From the NCBI GenBank assembly GCA_028686345.1, contig JAQUCE010000049.1:1-36772 (forward strand): a stretch of DNA of 36,772 nucleotides, given 5' to 3'. The translations under genes were made by a program, and so were the position numbers. The notes beneath the pieces were generated by a model. The model searched no databases and was not told the origin of the DNA. It saw only the letters and a list, made by a program, of their open reading frames with translations. Below are positions 1-8,581 of this stretch, in pieces (within the stretch, counting starts at the first letter, position 1; every line of letters begins with the position of its first letter). The DNA is from Kiritimatiellia bacterium (GTDB taxonomy: Bacteria; Verrucomicrobiota; Kiritimatiellia; RFP12; UBA1067).

Positions 1-286
1 TTTCAAGCACGCGCGCCATACGGGTCAGCGAGATTGGGCGCGACAGCGGAGCGATCAGCAGTTTATAGAGCGCCGCGGCAAAGAGGGCAAAGCCGGTCAG
101 GGAGAAGGCCCAGCGCACCCTCTGGTCATAAAAGACAACTGTGGCATCCACCGCCATGATGGCCAGCACAACTGCCAGCAGCACACCGGCCACGGCCACA
201 ATGCCGCGCAGCAGCATAATCATGCGCACGCGGCGGATCATGTACTGAAGCTGTTTTTTCAATTCAACGGGAATCTGAGTCTTCAT
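1..286 (-). CDS. DUF4175-like membrane protein, N-terminal part (cut by window edge)
   Basis: The reading frame starts at ATG 286-284 and runs off the left edge, giving 95 codons. A GGAG motif lies 7 nt upstream of the ATG. The visible part has a charged N-terminus (MKTQIPVELKKQLQ), a hydrophobic segment at about residues 25-48, a second at about 60-80, and then a stretch ending SRPISLTRMARVLE. Two membrane helices followed by a basic, Arg-rich segment resemble the start of the large DUF4175-type proteins that close MoxR/DUF58/VWA operons in planctomycetes and verrucomicrobia. That position matches: it is the next gene after the second VWA protein, across a 396-bp repeat-filled gap. The family call rests on context and topology only, and the biochemical role is unknown. 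Confidence 0.55.
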   Translation of the reverse strand, partial: MKTQIPVELKKQLQYMIRRVRMIMLLRGIVAVAGVLLAVVLAIMAVDATVVFYDQRVRWAFSLTGFALFAAALYKLLIAPLSRPISLTRMARVLE

Positions 287-682
287 AATTTTTCTCCGGG
301 CGGCTCTCCCGCCACTTCGGTTTACCGGCGGGCTTCGGTCTGCCGGCGGGCGTCGGTCTGCCGCCGGGCACCTCCTCTCCACGGGGTTTATCCCCGTAGA
401 ATGGCGATCGGATCCGAGGACTCGGCCTGATCCTTGGACTTCTCCCTCTCTAATCAGCGCTCCACGGGGGTAAACCCCGTGGTGGCGGGCTTCGCGCCCA
501 GCGTCGAACTTCACCATCAGCGCTCCACGGGGGTAAACCCCGTGGTGGCGGGCTTCGCGCCCAGCGTCGAACTTCACCATCAGCACTCCACGGGGGTAAA
601 CCCCGCGGTGGCGGGCTTCGGTCTGCCGGCGGGCAACTCCTCTCCACGGGGTTTATCCCCGTGGAAGGGCGAATAGGCTCGG
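287..682. repeat. Repeat-filled spacer: five 21-bp palindromes, a 63-bp tandem repeat and an 18-bp tandem repeat
   Basis: This spacer between the VWA protein and the DUF4175-like gene holds five copies of a palindrome with arms CCACGGGG and CCCCGTGG, at 379-399 (right arm decayed), 462-482, 525-545, 588-608 (one base changed) and 644-664. The loop is GTAAA in the middle three and TTTAT, the opposite orientation, in the first and last. The middle three belong to a tandem repeat of exactly 63 bp. Three 18-bp units built on CGGTCTGCCGGCGGGC lie at 318-335, 336-353 and 354-371, with a fourth at 619-636. Short open frames through this region are by-products of the tandem repeat and are not called. 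Confidence 0.9.
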
Positions 683-3415
683 CTACGCCAGTCCGCCGCG
701 CTTGCGCAGAATCCATTCGGTGGTGAGCAGCAGCGCCAGCAGCAGGAGCACCCAGGGGTTGTTCCAGAGAGCGTACTCCAAACGCTCCTGCACCACGCCT
801 TTGCCCTCGCCAAACGACGCAATTAAATCCATCTCATTGCCAGGTCGCGTGACCATGCCGCCCGTGCCTGCAGCGAGTGCCTGCAAGGTCTCAATCTGCG
901 GTTGCACAACCCCCATCTCAACTGGACGGCGCGACTCAGTGACCAGAAAAGCGGTCTCAACCAAGGGCTGCGCCACAATGTCCTTTCTAACCACTTGCAG
1001 CGTGTAGGCACCACCGCGCGGCAGCGGCGGCAGTATGGCCTCGTAAAAGCCGTTCGCGCCCTCGCGCGGCTGAAGCGTGATCTCGCTCTCCACCCCCTGC
1101 TCCTTGCAGCTGATCAGTGCACGCAGATCAGCATCCTCGATCCCGACATAACTCTCATCCAATACCCGCGCCATAACTGTAACCGGATCATCAGGGCTGT
1201 AAACCAGGCGATCGGTTCCAGCCCGAAACTTCTCCGCACCCGCCCGCAGCCGCTCACCCAGCCCCCAGCGCATAACCTGCCCCCAAAAGCGATGGTGACG
1301 GGTGTCGCCGATGCGGTAACGCAGACGCCAGGTGCGGTCAAAAGCCAGCCCGAGCACCTTGCCGCGCCCAAAACGCATGGTGGCGATCAAGGCGCGCCGG
1401 TTGCGATACTCCATCCGCTCTTCCAGATGGGCGACTGCCTCGCGCGCGTCGGTCAGAACCTTGTCCTGCTGATCACCCTCTGAAACCGCGATGGCCAACA
1501 CCTCCGCGCCGGGTTTGGCGGTGACTGGCAGCCGCCAGTGAAACTCCGCCTGCGATTTCCACAACTCCTCATTTTCAAGCAGACTGCCGGACTGGATCAT
1601 CACTGGATGCGACTGACCAACAGCGGTCAGCTCCAACTTAAACCGCTCTTCCGGCGGGTTCCAATAATCCGGCGCGGAGCGCACTTTAAAGGGCGCGAGT
1701 TTCGCGACAATCGAATCATCTGGAAAGGCGTGCGGCATGGAATTTGGACCGCCGATCAGCACCAGCAACGCGCCGCGCTCAGCCACACAGACCCGGATGC
1801 GTTCCTGGATCTCAGGTGTCAGCACCGAGGGCTCGATATCCCCGAGCACAATCACATCAAAGGCGCGCCAGCTATCTTCATCCTTGGGCCAGCCGCCGGA
1901 TTCAGCGTCACCGAACTTGCGGGCAGCCGAGGCCGCCGACAGCGGCTCGGCTGCGCTGTTGCTCAGGGTGTCGGGGTTGATCAGCCAGGATTGCAGGTGG
2001 ACTGATTTGTCGCGGCCAAAGAAGAGATTGCGCAGGTAGCGGAACTCCCAGCGCGGCACGCTATCGACCAGCAGCACGTTGATTCGGTCATCACTGACAG
2101 CAACATCCGCATACCAGAGGTTGTTGTCGTCGAAAAGCTCCCCTTCCAGTGCATTGACCTTGATCGCGTAACGGACAACCCCGTTGGTTTGCGGCTCATG
2201 AGTGAGCCGCAGCTCGCGCTGCCAGTCATCAGAGGAGATATCCACCTCCGCCTCGTCGAGCAGCGCCTCCCCGCTGCTGAGGGTTAGCTTCACACGTTTG
2301 CCGATCGCGCCGGTGGCCTTGAGCGTGGTCTGGAATTTGACCTTGTCGCCCAGAAAAATCGACTCAGGCGCCAGCACATCCGCCAGGGCGACATCAAAGG
2401 GCAGGCGTGAGCCGCCCACCAACACACTGCTGACAACCACGCCCTGCGCTGCCAGGCGGCGGGTCACTGGCTGGATAGAGGCATCGGCGTTGTGGATGCC
2501 GTCACTCAGAAAAAGCACGCCCGCAAGCTGCTCAGAGGGAATATCCTTCAGCACGTTTTCCAGCGCGCGCGTGTAATCTGTGGCTGACTGAAAATAGGGC
2601 GCGTTAAAACCCGCAGGGCCGGGGTTCATCTGCCCAGCGTCAAGATCCGCGCGCGTAACATCACGCAGAGCGCGCCCAAAAGAGAAGAGGTTGAGATCAT
2701 AGCGCTCACCCAGTTTATTGAGCAGAAGATTGCCGCGTGAGTCGGGGCGCGTCAGAACATCGCAGGCGAGTGCCAGGCGGGTGGTAGTGCAATGTGCGAG
2801 CACAGCATCGCGCTGCGCCTGTTCAAAGCCTTTCCAGAGCGTGGCAGCATCGAGTTGGTTGCTTCGGACGCCGGCGAGTTTCTCCGGTGACAGCAGCCCC
2901 TGGCGGGCGGCAAAGCCGAGGCACTCCGCTGGTTGCCATTGGTGGTCAACAAAGCGCATGGAGGTTGATTCATCGACCAGAACTGCCACACGGCGGGTGA
3001 TCTTCTTATCAATATAGCGGATCAGCACGGGCTGCATCAGGATCAGCGCCGTGATGGCAATCGCCGCGCCCCTCAGCAGCATAACCACATGCCCCATGCG
3101 TCGGGAGAGCGCCCGGCGCTCAAACTCAAAGGAGATCAATGCAGCTTCAACGCCGCCGCCCATCAACAGCGCGGCCAGCCAGAGCGGCCAAGTACAGCCA
3201 TAGGCAACGAAACGGCCGAGTGCCTGCAAAAAGCACCAGGCTGTGATAAAGGCCAGGAGCATGCGCGGCAGCACAGCGACCCGCGGTGCTCCAGCGGCAA
3301 AGCGCTTCAGCAGGATCCGCACTACCAGATAAACACCGGCCGCGAAGACCGCCATCAGCACAACCGCCCAGGTTTTAATCTCCGGGGGCAGTAAATCTAT
3401 GCGTACACTCTCCAT
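683..3415 (-). CDS. Membrane-anchored von Willebrand factor A protein with glutamine-amidotransferase-like region
   Basis: The product has 910 residues. Four hydrophobic helices (about 15-36, 50-72, 75-95, 110-132) precede a VWA domain with an intact metal site, DESTS at 148-152, and a later LSDG motif. The middle resembles the glutamine-amidotransferase-like fold often found in these proteins (FDVIVLGDIEP, then LLVLIGGPNS), without an obvious catalytic cysteine. A last helix (WVLLLLALLLTTEWIL) lies just before the C-terminus. The start at 3415 is preferred over an in-frame ATG at 3475 because GAGAG lies about 10 nt upstream and it leaves a 14-bp gap after the BatA-like gene, whereas 3475 would overlap it. 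It most likely works with the BatA-like protein in a membrane complex serviced by the MoxR ATPase; the cellular process is not visible. Confidence 0.85.
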   Translation of the reverse strand: MESVRIDLLPPEIKTWAVVLMAVFAAGVYLVVRILLKRFAAGAPRVAVLPRMLLAFITAWCFLQALGRFVAYGCTWPLWLAALLMGGGVEAALISFEFERRALSRRMGHVVMLLRGAAIAITALILMQPVLIRYIDKKITRRVAVLVDESTSMRFVDHQWQPAECLGFAARQGLLSPEKLAGVRSNQLDAATLWKGFEQAQRDAVLAHCTTTRLALACDVLTRPDSRGNLLLNKLGERYDLNLFSFGRALRDVTRADLDAGQMNPGPAGFNAPYFQSATDYTRALENVLKDIPSEQLAGVLFLSDGIHNADASIQPVTRRLAAQGVVVSSVLVGGSRLPFDVALADVLAPESIFLGDKVKFQTTLKATGAIGKRVKLTLSSGEALLDEAEVDISSDDWQRELRLTHEPQTNGVVRYAIKVNALEGELFDDNNLWYADVAVSDDRINVLLVDSVPRWEFRYLRNLFFGRDKSVHLQSWLINPDTLSNSAAEPLSAASAARKFGDAESGGWPKDEDSWRAFDVIVLGDIEPSVLTPEIQERIRVCVAERGALLVLIGGPNSMPHAFPDDSIVAKLAPFKVRSAPDYWNPPEERFKLELTAVGQSHPVMIQSGSLLENEELWKSQAEFHWRLPVTAKPGAEVLAIAVSEGDQQDKVLTDAREAVAHLEERMEYRNRRALIATMRFGRGKVLGLAFDRTWRLRYRIGDTRHHRFWGQVMRWGLGERLRAGAEKFRAGTDRLVYSPDDPVTVMARVLDESYVGIEDADLRALISCKEQGVESEITLQPREGANGFYEAILPPLPRGGAYTLQVVRKDIVAQPLVETAFLVTESRRPVEMGVVQPQIETLQALAAGTGGMVTRPGNEMDLIASFGEGKGVVQERLEYALWNNPWVLLLLALLLTTEWILRKRGGLA

Positions 3416-3429
3416 CAATTTATACTCTC

Positions 3430-6285
3430 TCAGCTTGTTCGACGCTGGACCGCGATCCAGCGGGTTAAAAAGCACTCAGCAATCAAAAGGATCAGCAGGG
3501 CCATGGCGGGTATGCGCCAGAGTTCCCTGCCGAAGGTTTTACCGCGCAGCGCGCGCTGCAAATCATCGAACGACTCTGTCTGCGTGAGATCGACCTGACG
3601 TCCGACAGCCGCCCCCTCATCTGGAGTGAGCGCATCCAGCTGGCTCTCCTCGGGGTTTTCGGTGACACAGAGCGGAAAGTGATCGCTGCTGCCTGCCAAG
3701 TGGCCGAGCCACTGGGCGGCTGCGGCGGGCACATGCACCTGATAGAGCCCCTGCATCAGCGGGCTGTCAGTGCGCATGGAGACCCCATCGGCGCCGTAGC
3801 GGATCTTGGCAAAGAGCGTGCGATCGCCCGGCGCTTGCACCTGCGTGTCAACCGCGTCGCTCCACGACTCAGTGTCGCCGCGCACAGGCACCAGCAGGGC
3901 TTCAGGGAGCGTAACGCGGTTGATACCAGGGCCCTCCATCTCCACCTGAACGTATGCCAAACCGCTGTCCTCCTCAAAGCTGGCTTTGAGCGGGTAGCGC
4001 ACGCCACCCTGAAAATCGCCCTCGGCAAAGCCCTGCTGCCCCTCCTTGATGTTAATCGAGAGCGAACCGATCCGCAGCGAGAGTCGATCATCCGCCTTGG
4101 CGAAAAACTTATAGTGTCCGCTGACCTCTGGAACAAACGATCCCTGCCAGCTAACACTAAACCGATCCCGGCCAATGCCCTCGGCTGGTGCCTGCTCGCC
4201 CCAGTTGAAATTGAGTGTGGGGTCAACGCGGGTCAACACAGAGTTGCCATCCTTGTGGCGCTTGTAATAATCAGCTAGCAGACCGTGGCCGCTCATCTGG
4301 GTCAGCGACTGCGCGGCCAGGCGGATGACCGCGCCGCGCGAGGGTGGGATGTTCAGCTCCGCCACCACCGGCTGTGCCAGATAAGAGGTGAGCTCATGGA
4401 TCAGAGGCAGGAACGAGTGGCGCATGACCAGGTTTCCGGCGGAGCGGTCAAAGGGTATCAGACTCTGAATCACACGTCCTTTACCAAACGCGTGCTCCAC
4501 CAGAAAGGGGGCACCGGTATTCAACCGGGCGGCCACCTGGACACCGTCGCTGTTCTCCCGCAGTCCGGAGGCGCGGTAGCACTGCACAACGCTTTCAGCC
4601 AGATCCCCCTGCTCCTTGAAGATCGCCAGCGCAGGGTGCTGGAAGGTGCCGGTGTCAATCACACTGCGGCGCTCACCATCATCCGCGTTATCCGAGAGCA
4701 TGAGATCACCCAGCGTGGAGGGCAGCACAAAGGCATCGCGCAACTTCCACGCGTTGTAGAACGCCGGGGTTGAACGTGCGCCGTTGATCACCAAGAGATT
4801 GCCGCCAGCCTGCACGAAAGAGGCGATCCGGGCAGCCACTTCATCAGGCAGCGAATCAAGGTCAGCCAGCACAATCACAGCATAGTCATCAAATGAACGC
4901 TTCAAACCGAGCTTGGAACCTGAAATCAACTCCGGACGGATCAGGTAGCGGTGGGTGCGCAGGTCAAGCTTCCTGATATCGCTGATGCCATCCACCGAGG
5001 GCATCAGTCCCAGTGCCACAAAACCGCCGCCGCGTTCGAGCAGGCTGCTCCCGCGTCCATCATCCACCACCAGCACGCTGAGCGTGCTGGTGATCTGGAT
5101 GACCCGCTGCATGGTATCATCCGGGGCCATTTCATCATCAACATCCACCGTTGCTCTGACCACCTGGGCACCAGCTTGGGTGAAGCGGTGCATAAAAGAG
5201 ATAACCTGCTCAGTGCCGGGCTCCATCTGGCCCACCGCACTGTTAACCAGCTCCTTGCCTTCACCAATATGCAGCAAGATACGGCGCGGGGTTACGGCCT
5301 CGCGCCCGGTGTTGGCGACCGTGACATTGATCCGCACATCGCGGTCTGTGCCGACCACCGGGCGCGAGAAGGTCACATCCTTCACAGTTAAATTGCGGAT
5401 GCCTGCCGGCAATCCCAGATTACGCACAAAAACGCGCGGACGGGAGGGCAGAGTGTCGAAGGCCGCGCTCAGTGCGCTCCAGCGCTGCAGGTCATCGCTC
5501 TGCCAGCCGATCGACTGTCCATCGCCGATCAGGACAATTTGCTTTGTGATGTGGTTTCCATCCACCAGCGAGGCAGCGGCGGCGGCCAAAGCGTCCGGCA
5601 CCTGCAGAACACCGTGCACAGGGATGGCCCGTTCGAGGGCATCGAGGATATATTTGCGATCCGTGACCGGCGCGGGCACCAGGGGATCCGGGACCGCGCC
5701 AGCCACGATCACGCTGAAAGCAGCGCCGCGGGGCACCTCTTCGATCAGCTTACGGGCCTCGTCCACCGCTCTTTTGAAGTTAGAGCTGCCCTCCACAGTC
5801 AGGGTCATGGAGGAGGAGCCGTCGATCACCAGTGCAATATCGCGCTCTGAGCCGGAGGTGAACTTGGTTGAGCTGAGGTGATCTTCAAAGATAATCGAGG
5901 CAACACAGGCGGCAAAGCAGAGCAGCGTCAGCAACCCGGCAATCACCTGCCAGCCGCGATAGCGTTCCAGCACAAAGCACATGCCGAAGAGGGTGATACC
6001 GATCATGCCCAGCGGCAGGATCAGCCACCACGGAAAGGTTGAGCCAGCTGGCACAAAGGGGCGCACCATGGCCAGCACTGCACAGCCACAGATCAGACAG
6101 CGGGCGGCCATCAGCAGCAGCTCTTCCAGCAGCAGCGAACGGCGGCGGCTCATCAGGCTGTCGAGCAGGAAGCGCATAGCACCCCACTCGACAGCCCGGG
6201 CATTGCGCCGGTTGAACAGGTGAATCACGACCGGTATTGAGATACCGAGCAATCCCCATAGTAGAAATGGATGTAAAAAAAGCAT
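3430..6285 (-). CDS. BatA-like VWA protein with embedded PA14-like module
   Basis: The product has 951 residues. Residues 1-78 are a typical BatA N-terminal domain (begins MLFLHPFLLWGLLGISIPVV, followed by HLFNRRNA). More hydrophobic helices follow, then a VWA domain from about 148 with metal-site residues D155, S157 and S159. Residues 400-640 look like the amidotransferase-like domain of this family (DDYAVIVLADLDSLP, GGNLLVINGARS). Residues about 669-800 look like a PA14-type beta module: LLADYYKR, then FNWGEQAP, then GHYKFFAKADDRLSLRIGS. A C-terminal helix lies at about 920-945. The ATG has no recognisable ribosome binding site; the sequence before it is A/C-rich and partly an 8-bp tandem repeat. 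It is separated from the DUF58 gene by 1049 bp of repeats but only 14 bp from the next VWA gene. Confidence 0.88.
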   Translation of the reverse strand: MLFLHPFLLWGLLGISIPVVIHLFNRRNARAVEWGAMRFLLDSLMSRRRSLLLEELLLMAARCLICGCAVLAMVRPFVPAGSTFPWWLILPLGMIGITLFGMCFVLERYRGWQVIAGLLTLLCFAACVASIIFEDHLSSTKFTSGSERDIALVIDGSSSMTLTVEGSSNFKRAVDEARKLIEEVPRGAAFSVIVAGAVPDPLVPAPVTDRKYILDALERAIPVHGVLQVPDALAAAAASLVDGNHITKQIVLIGDGQSIGWQSDDLQRWSALSAAFDTLPSRPRVFVRNLGLPAGIRNLTVKDVTFSRPVVGTDRDVRINVTVANTGREAVTPRRILLHIGEGKELVNSAVGQMEPGTEQVISFMHRFTQAGAQVVRATVDVDDEMAPDDTMQRVIQITSTLSVLVVDDGRGSSLLERGGGFVALGLMPSVDGISDIRKLDLRTHRYLIRPELISGSKLGLKRSFDDYAVIVLADLDSLPDEVAARIASFVQAGGNLLVINGARSTPAFYNAWKLRDAFVLPSTLGDLMLSDNADDGERRSVIDTGTFQHPALAIFKEQGDLAESVVQCYRASGLRENSDGVQVAARLNTGAPFLVEHAFGKGRVIQSLIPFDRSAGNLVMRHSFLPLIHELTSYLAQPVVAELNIPPSRGAVIRLAAQSLTQMSGHGLLADYYKRHKDGNSVLTRVDPTLNFNWGEQAPAEGIGRDRFSVSWQGSFVPEVSGHYKFFAKADDRLSLRIGSLSINIKEGQQGFAEGDFQGGVRYPLKASFEEDSGLAYVQVEMEGPGINRVTLPEALLVPVRGDTESWSDAVDTQVQAPGDRTLFAKIRYGADGVSMRTDSPLMQGLYQVHVPAAAAQWLGHLAGSSDHFPLCVTENPEESQLDALTPDEGAAVGRQVDLTQTESFDDLQRALRGKTFGRELWRIPAMALLILLIAECFLTRWIAVQRRTS

Positions 6286-6309
6286 TTGGCTGTGCGTTGG
6301 TTTGTTAGT

Positions 6310-6341
6310 GCGTTATTGCGTTAGTGCGTTAGTGCGTTAGT
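6310..6341. repeat. 8-bp simple tandem repeat before the BatA-like gene
   Basis: Four head-to-tail 8-bp units, one GCGTTATT and three GCGTTAGT, lie 25 bp upstream of the BatA-like start codon. On the coding strand this is a CACTAACG-type repeat in the untranslated leader, and no Shine-Dalgarno motif lies between it and the ATG. Confidence 0.9.
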
Positions 6342-6345
6342 TAGC

Positions 6346-7334
6346 GGCGGGCATCATCGCTCCACGGGGGTAAACCCCGTGGGGGCGGGCTCCGCAGTGC
6401 CAGCGGCGGGCTTCGCGGGCGGCCTCACCTCTCCACGGGGTTTATCCCCGTGGAAGGGCGATTAGAACCCATAGCTCACTCTGAGCCCAGCACCGGCCCC
6501 TCTTCTTCGCTCCACGGGGGTAAACCCCGTGGGGGCGGGCCGCGGCGGGGGCCGTGGGTGGTGCGGCTGATCATCGCTCCACGGGGGTAAACCCCGTGGT
6601 GGCGGGCTCCGCAGTGCCAGCGGCGGGCTTCGCGGGCGGCATCACCTCTCCACGGGGTTTATCCCCGTGGAAGGGCGATTAGAACCCATAGCTCACTCTG
6701 AGCTCGGAACCGGCCCCTCTTCTCTAATCTTCGCTCCACGGGGGTAAACCCCGTGGGGGCGGAGCCAGCACCGGGGGTCTTGGGCTACTCCCTGCTGATC
6801 TTCGCTCCACGGGGGTAAACCCCGTGGTGGCGGGCTCCGCAGTGCCAGCGGCGGGCTTCGCGGGCGGCCTCACCTCTCCACGGAGTTTATCCCCGTGGAA
6901 GGGCGATTAGAACCCATAGCTCACTTTGAGCTCGGCACCGGCCCCTCTTCTCTAATCTTCGCTCCACGGGGGTAAACCCCGTGGGGGCGGAGCCAGCACC
7001 GGGGGTCTTGGGCTACTCCCTGCTGATCATCGCTCCACGGGGGTAAACCCCGTGGTGGCGGGCTCCGCAGTGCCAGCGGCGGGCTTCGCGGGCGGCCTCA
7101 CCTCTCCACGGGGTTTATCCCCGTGGAAGGGCGATTAGAACCCATAGCTCACTTTGAGCTCGGCACCGGCCCCTCCTCTCTAATCTTCGCTCCACGGGGG
7201 TAAACCCCGTGGGGGCGGGCTCCGCAGTGCCAGCGGCGGGCTTCGCGGGCGGCCTCTCCTCTCCACGGGGTTTATCCCCGTGGAAGGGCGATTGGAACCC
7301 ATAGCTCACTTTGAGCTCGGCACCGGCCCCTCCT
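6346..7334. repeat. Array of 13 palindromes in a 228-bp higher-order tandem repeat
   Basis: This region fills most of the 1049-bp gap between the DUF58 and BatA-like genes. The palindrome has arms CCACGGGG and CCCCGTGG. The GTAAA-loop form occurs at 6362, 6512, 6579, 6736, 6807, 6964, 7035 and 7192; the TTTAT-loop form (the same element reversed) at 6433, 6650, 6878 (one arm base changed), 7106 and 7263. Each is 21 bp. From 6579 the start-to-start spacings are 71, 86, 71, 71, 86, 71, 71, 86, 71, so the block repeats every 228 bp. Each unit also carries AGCTCA, a 3-nt loop, and TGAGCT (for example 7146-7160). Intervening sequence is conserved between units. I see no gene here. Confidence 0.95.
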
Positions 7335-8252
7335 CTACCCGCGCTTCATCAGGTAAGCGGCGAGAGCCTCATCATAGGGCACCTTGGTATTCATGCAGGT
7401 GTAATCCACCTTCATGCGACCGCAGGCGTCCTCAATCTCCTTCAAAAAATTCCCCATCCGCTCCAGATAGGTAGCCCGGATGGTACGCGGGTCAATTGGC
7501 AGGCGGTTGGTGTTGTCCTCCAGATCTTTAAACTTGGTAAAGCGGTCAAAGGGGAAGTTAATCTCCTCATCAGCGACAATGTGAAAGAGCAGCACCTCAT
7601 GGCGGCGGTAGCGAAAGTGATGGAGTGCCTTGATCAGCGTCTCAGGGTCGTCGTAGAGGTCGGAGAAGATTATGACCAAGCCCCGGCGCGGGATGCGTTC
7701 GGCAATATCATGAAAAATATCCGCCAGGCTGGTCTCACCGCCGGGCTGCGTTTGCTCGAGCGCCTCAAGGATCGCGCGCACCTGACTGGCCCGCGCGCGA
7801 GCAGGCACATACTGGCGCAATTCAGTGTCAAAGGTAACAAGGCCGGCAGCATCCTGCTGGCCGATCAGAAGATAGCTCAGCATGGCGGCCATGTGGCGGG
7901 CATAGTCAAACTTGGTAAAGCTGCGGCCATAGCACTTGGCAGCACAATCGCCTTGATACGCCATGGAGCCGGAGGCATCCACCAACAGCGTGGCGCGCAG
8001 GTTGGTCTCCTCAATATACTGCTTGATGTAGTAGCGGTCTTTGCGGCCCAAAACGCGCCAGTCAAGGTTGCGCAGGTCATCGCCTGGCACATACTGGCGG
8101 TGTTCAGCGAACTCGACTGAGAACCCTTTGTAGGGGCTCTTATGCCGACCGGAGATAAACCCCTGCATCATGCCGCGGGCTTTGACCTCAAAGCGTCCAA
8201 GCTTGGCCAGCGCGCCTTGAGGCAGATAGTGCATATATGAGGGTAGCGGCAT
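7335..8252 (-). CDS. DUF58 domain protein with VWA-like fold
   Basis: The product has 305 residues and is soluble. It contains the DUF58 signature SVEFAEHRQYVPGDDLRNLDW (about 45-65), here without the usual two N-terminal helices, as in the short cytoplasmic DUF58 subgroup. A VWA-type metal site DASGS lies at 92-96. It is the second gene of the MoxR operon, following moxR across 329 bp. In this class DUF58 proteins are partners of the MoxR ATPase and the membrane VWA proteins; no enzymatic activity is expected. The ATG at 8252 lacks a Shine-Dalgarno sequence and is directly preceded by a CTAACCC-type simple repeat. An internal ATG at 8234 (residue 7) is an alternative but has no better ribosome site. 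Confidence 0.9.
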   Translation of the reverse strand: MPLPSYMHYLPQGALAKLGRFEVKARGMMQGFISGRHKSPYKGFSVEFAEHRQYVPGDDLRNLDWRVLGRKDRYYIKQYIEETNLRATLLVDASGSMAYQGDCAAKCYGRSFTKFDYARHMAAMLSYLLIGQQDAAGLVTFDTELRQYVPARARASQVRAILEALEQTQPGGETSLADIFHDIAERIPRRGLVIIFSDLYDDPETLIKALHHFRYRRHEVLLFHIVADEEINFPFDRFTKFKDLEDNTNRLPIDPRTIRATYLERMGNFLKEIEDACGRMKVDYTCMNTKVPYDEALAAYLMKRG

Positions 8253-8581
8253 GTTGGGGGTTAGGGGTTAAGGGTTAGGGGTTGAGTTTTGTTTCCACGT
8301 TCTGTAAAAAATTTCGTACTTCATGGTTCATCCTTGGTTACTGCATAATTTCCCTTTGTCGCGACAAAGTTTTCCGTAACTCAGGCTCGGGGTCGTTATC
8401 GCTATCGGAAAGCGTAAGTAAATGATCCCGATCTCCGGCTTATCTCTTGCAAGTTGCTCCGCAGCCCAGGCTGCAAGCTGTTTTTTGACCTGGTGACTCG
8501 GTAGGGTTACTTACTAACCCGGATTCCGACTCAACTGACCTTTGAGTTACCTTCTCGGCGGGCGCGGCGGCTGTCTCCTGA
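8253..8581. other. Spacer between moxR and the DUF58 gene, with small palindromes
   Basis: No gene is supported in this 329-bp gap. It contains a G/T-rich simple repeat next to the DUF58 start (8255-8285, GGGGTTA variants), a perfect 16-bp palindrome CTTTGTCGCGACAAAG (8354-8369), a GCAGCC/GGCTGC hairpin with a 2-nt loop (8461-8474) and a GGGTTA/TAACCC hairpin with a 5-nt loop (8504-8520). Short minus-strand frames without convincing starts cross it and could be a decayed small gene, but I cannot support one. Confidence 0.6.

Noticed and set aside
434-822. Short open frames across the 63-bp tandem repeat on both strands
   Set aside because: Because 63 is a multiple of three, any frame through the repeat stays open; the peptides are simple translations of the repeat and overlap the real VWA gene end.
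6362-7283. Regularly spaced repeats reminiscent of a CRISPR array
   Set aside because: The intervening segments are themselves repeated rather than unique, spacings are 67-86 bp, the element appears in both orientations, and no cas gene is nearby.
8290-8480. Minus-strand fragments reading like SDSDNDPEPELRKTLSRQRE, possibly a decayed small gene
   Set aside because: No start codon or ribosome site, stops interrupt each frame, and no family is recognisable; kept only as a remark on the spacer.
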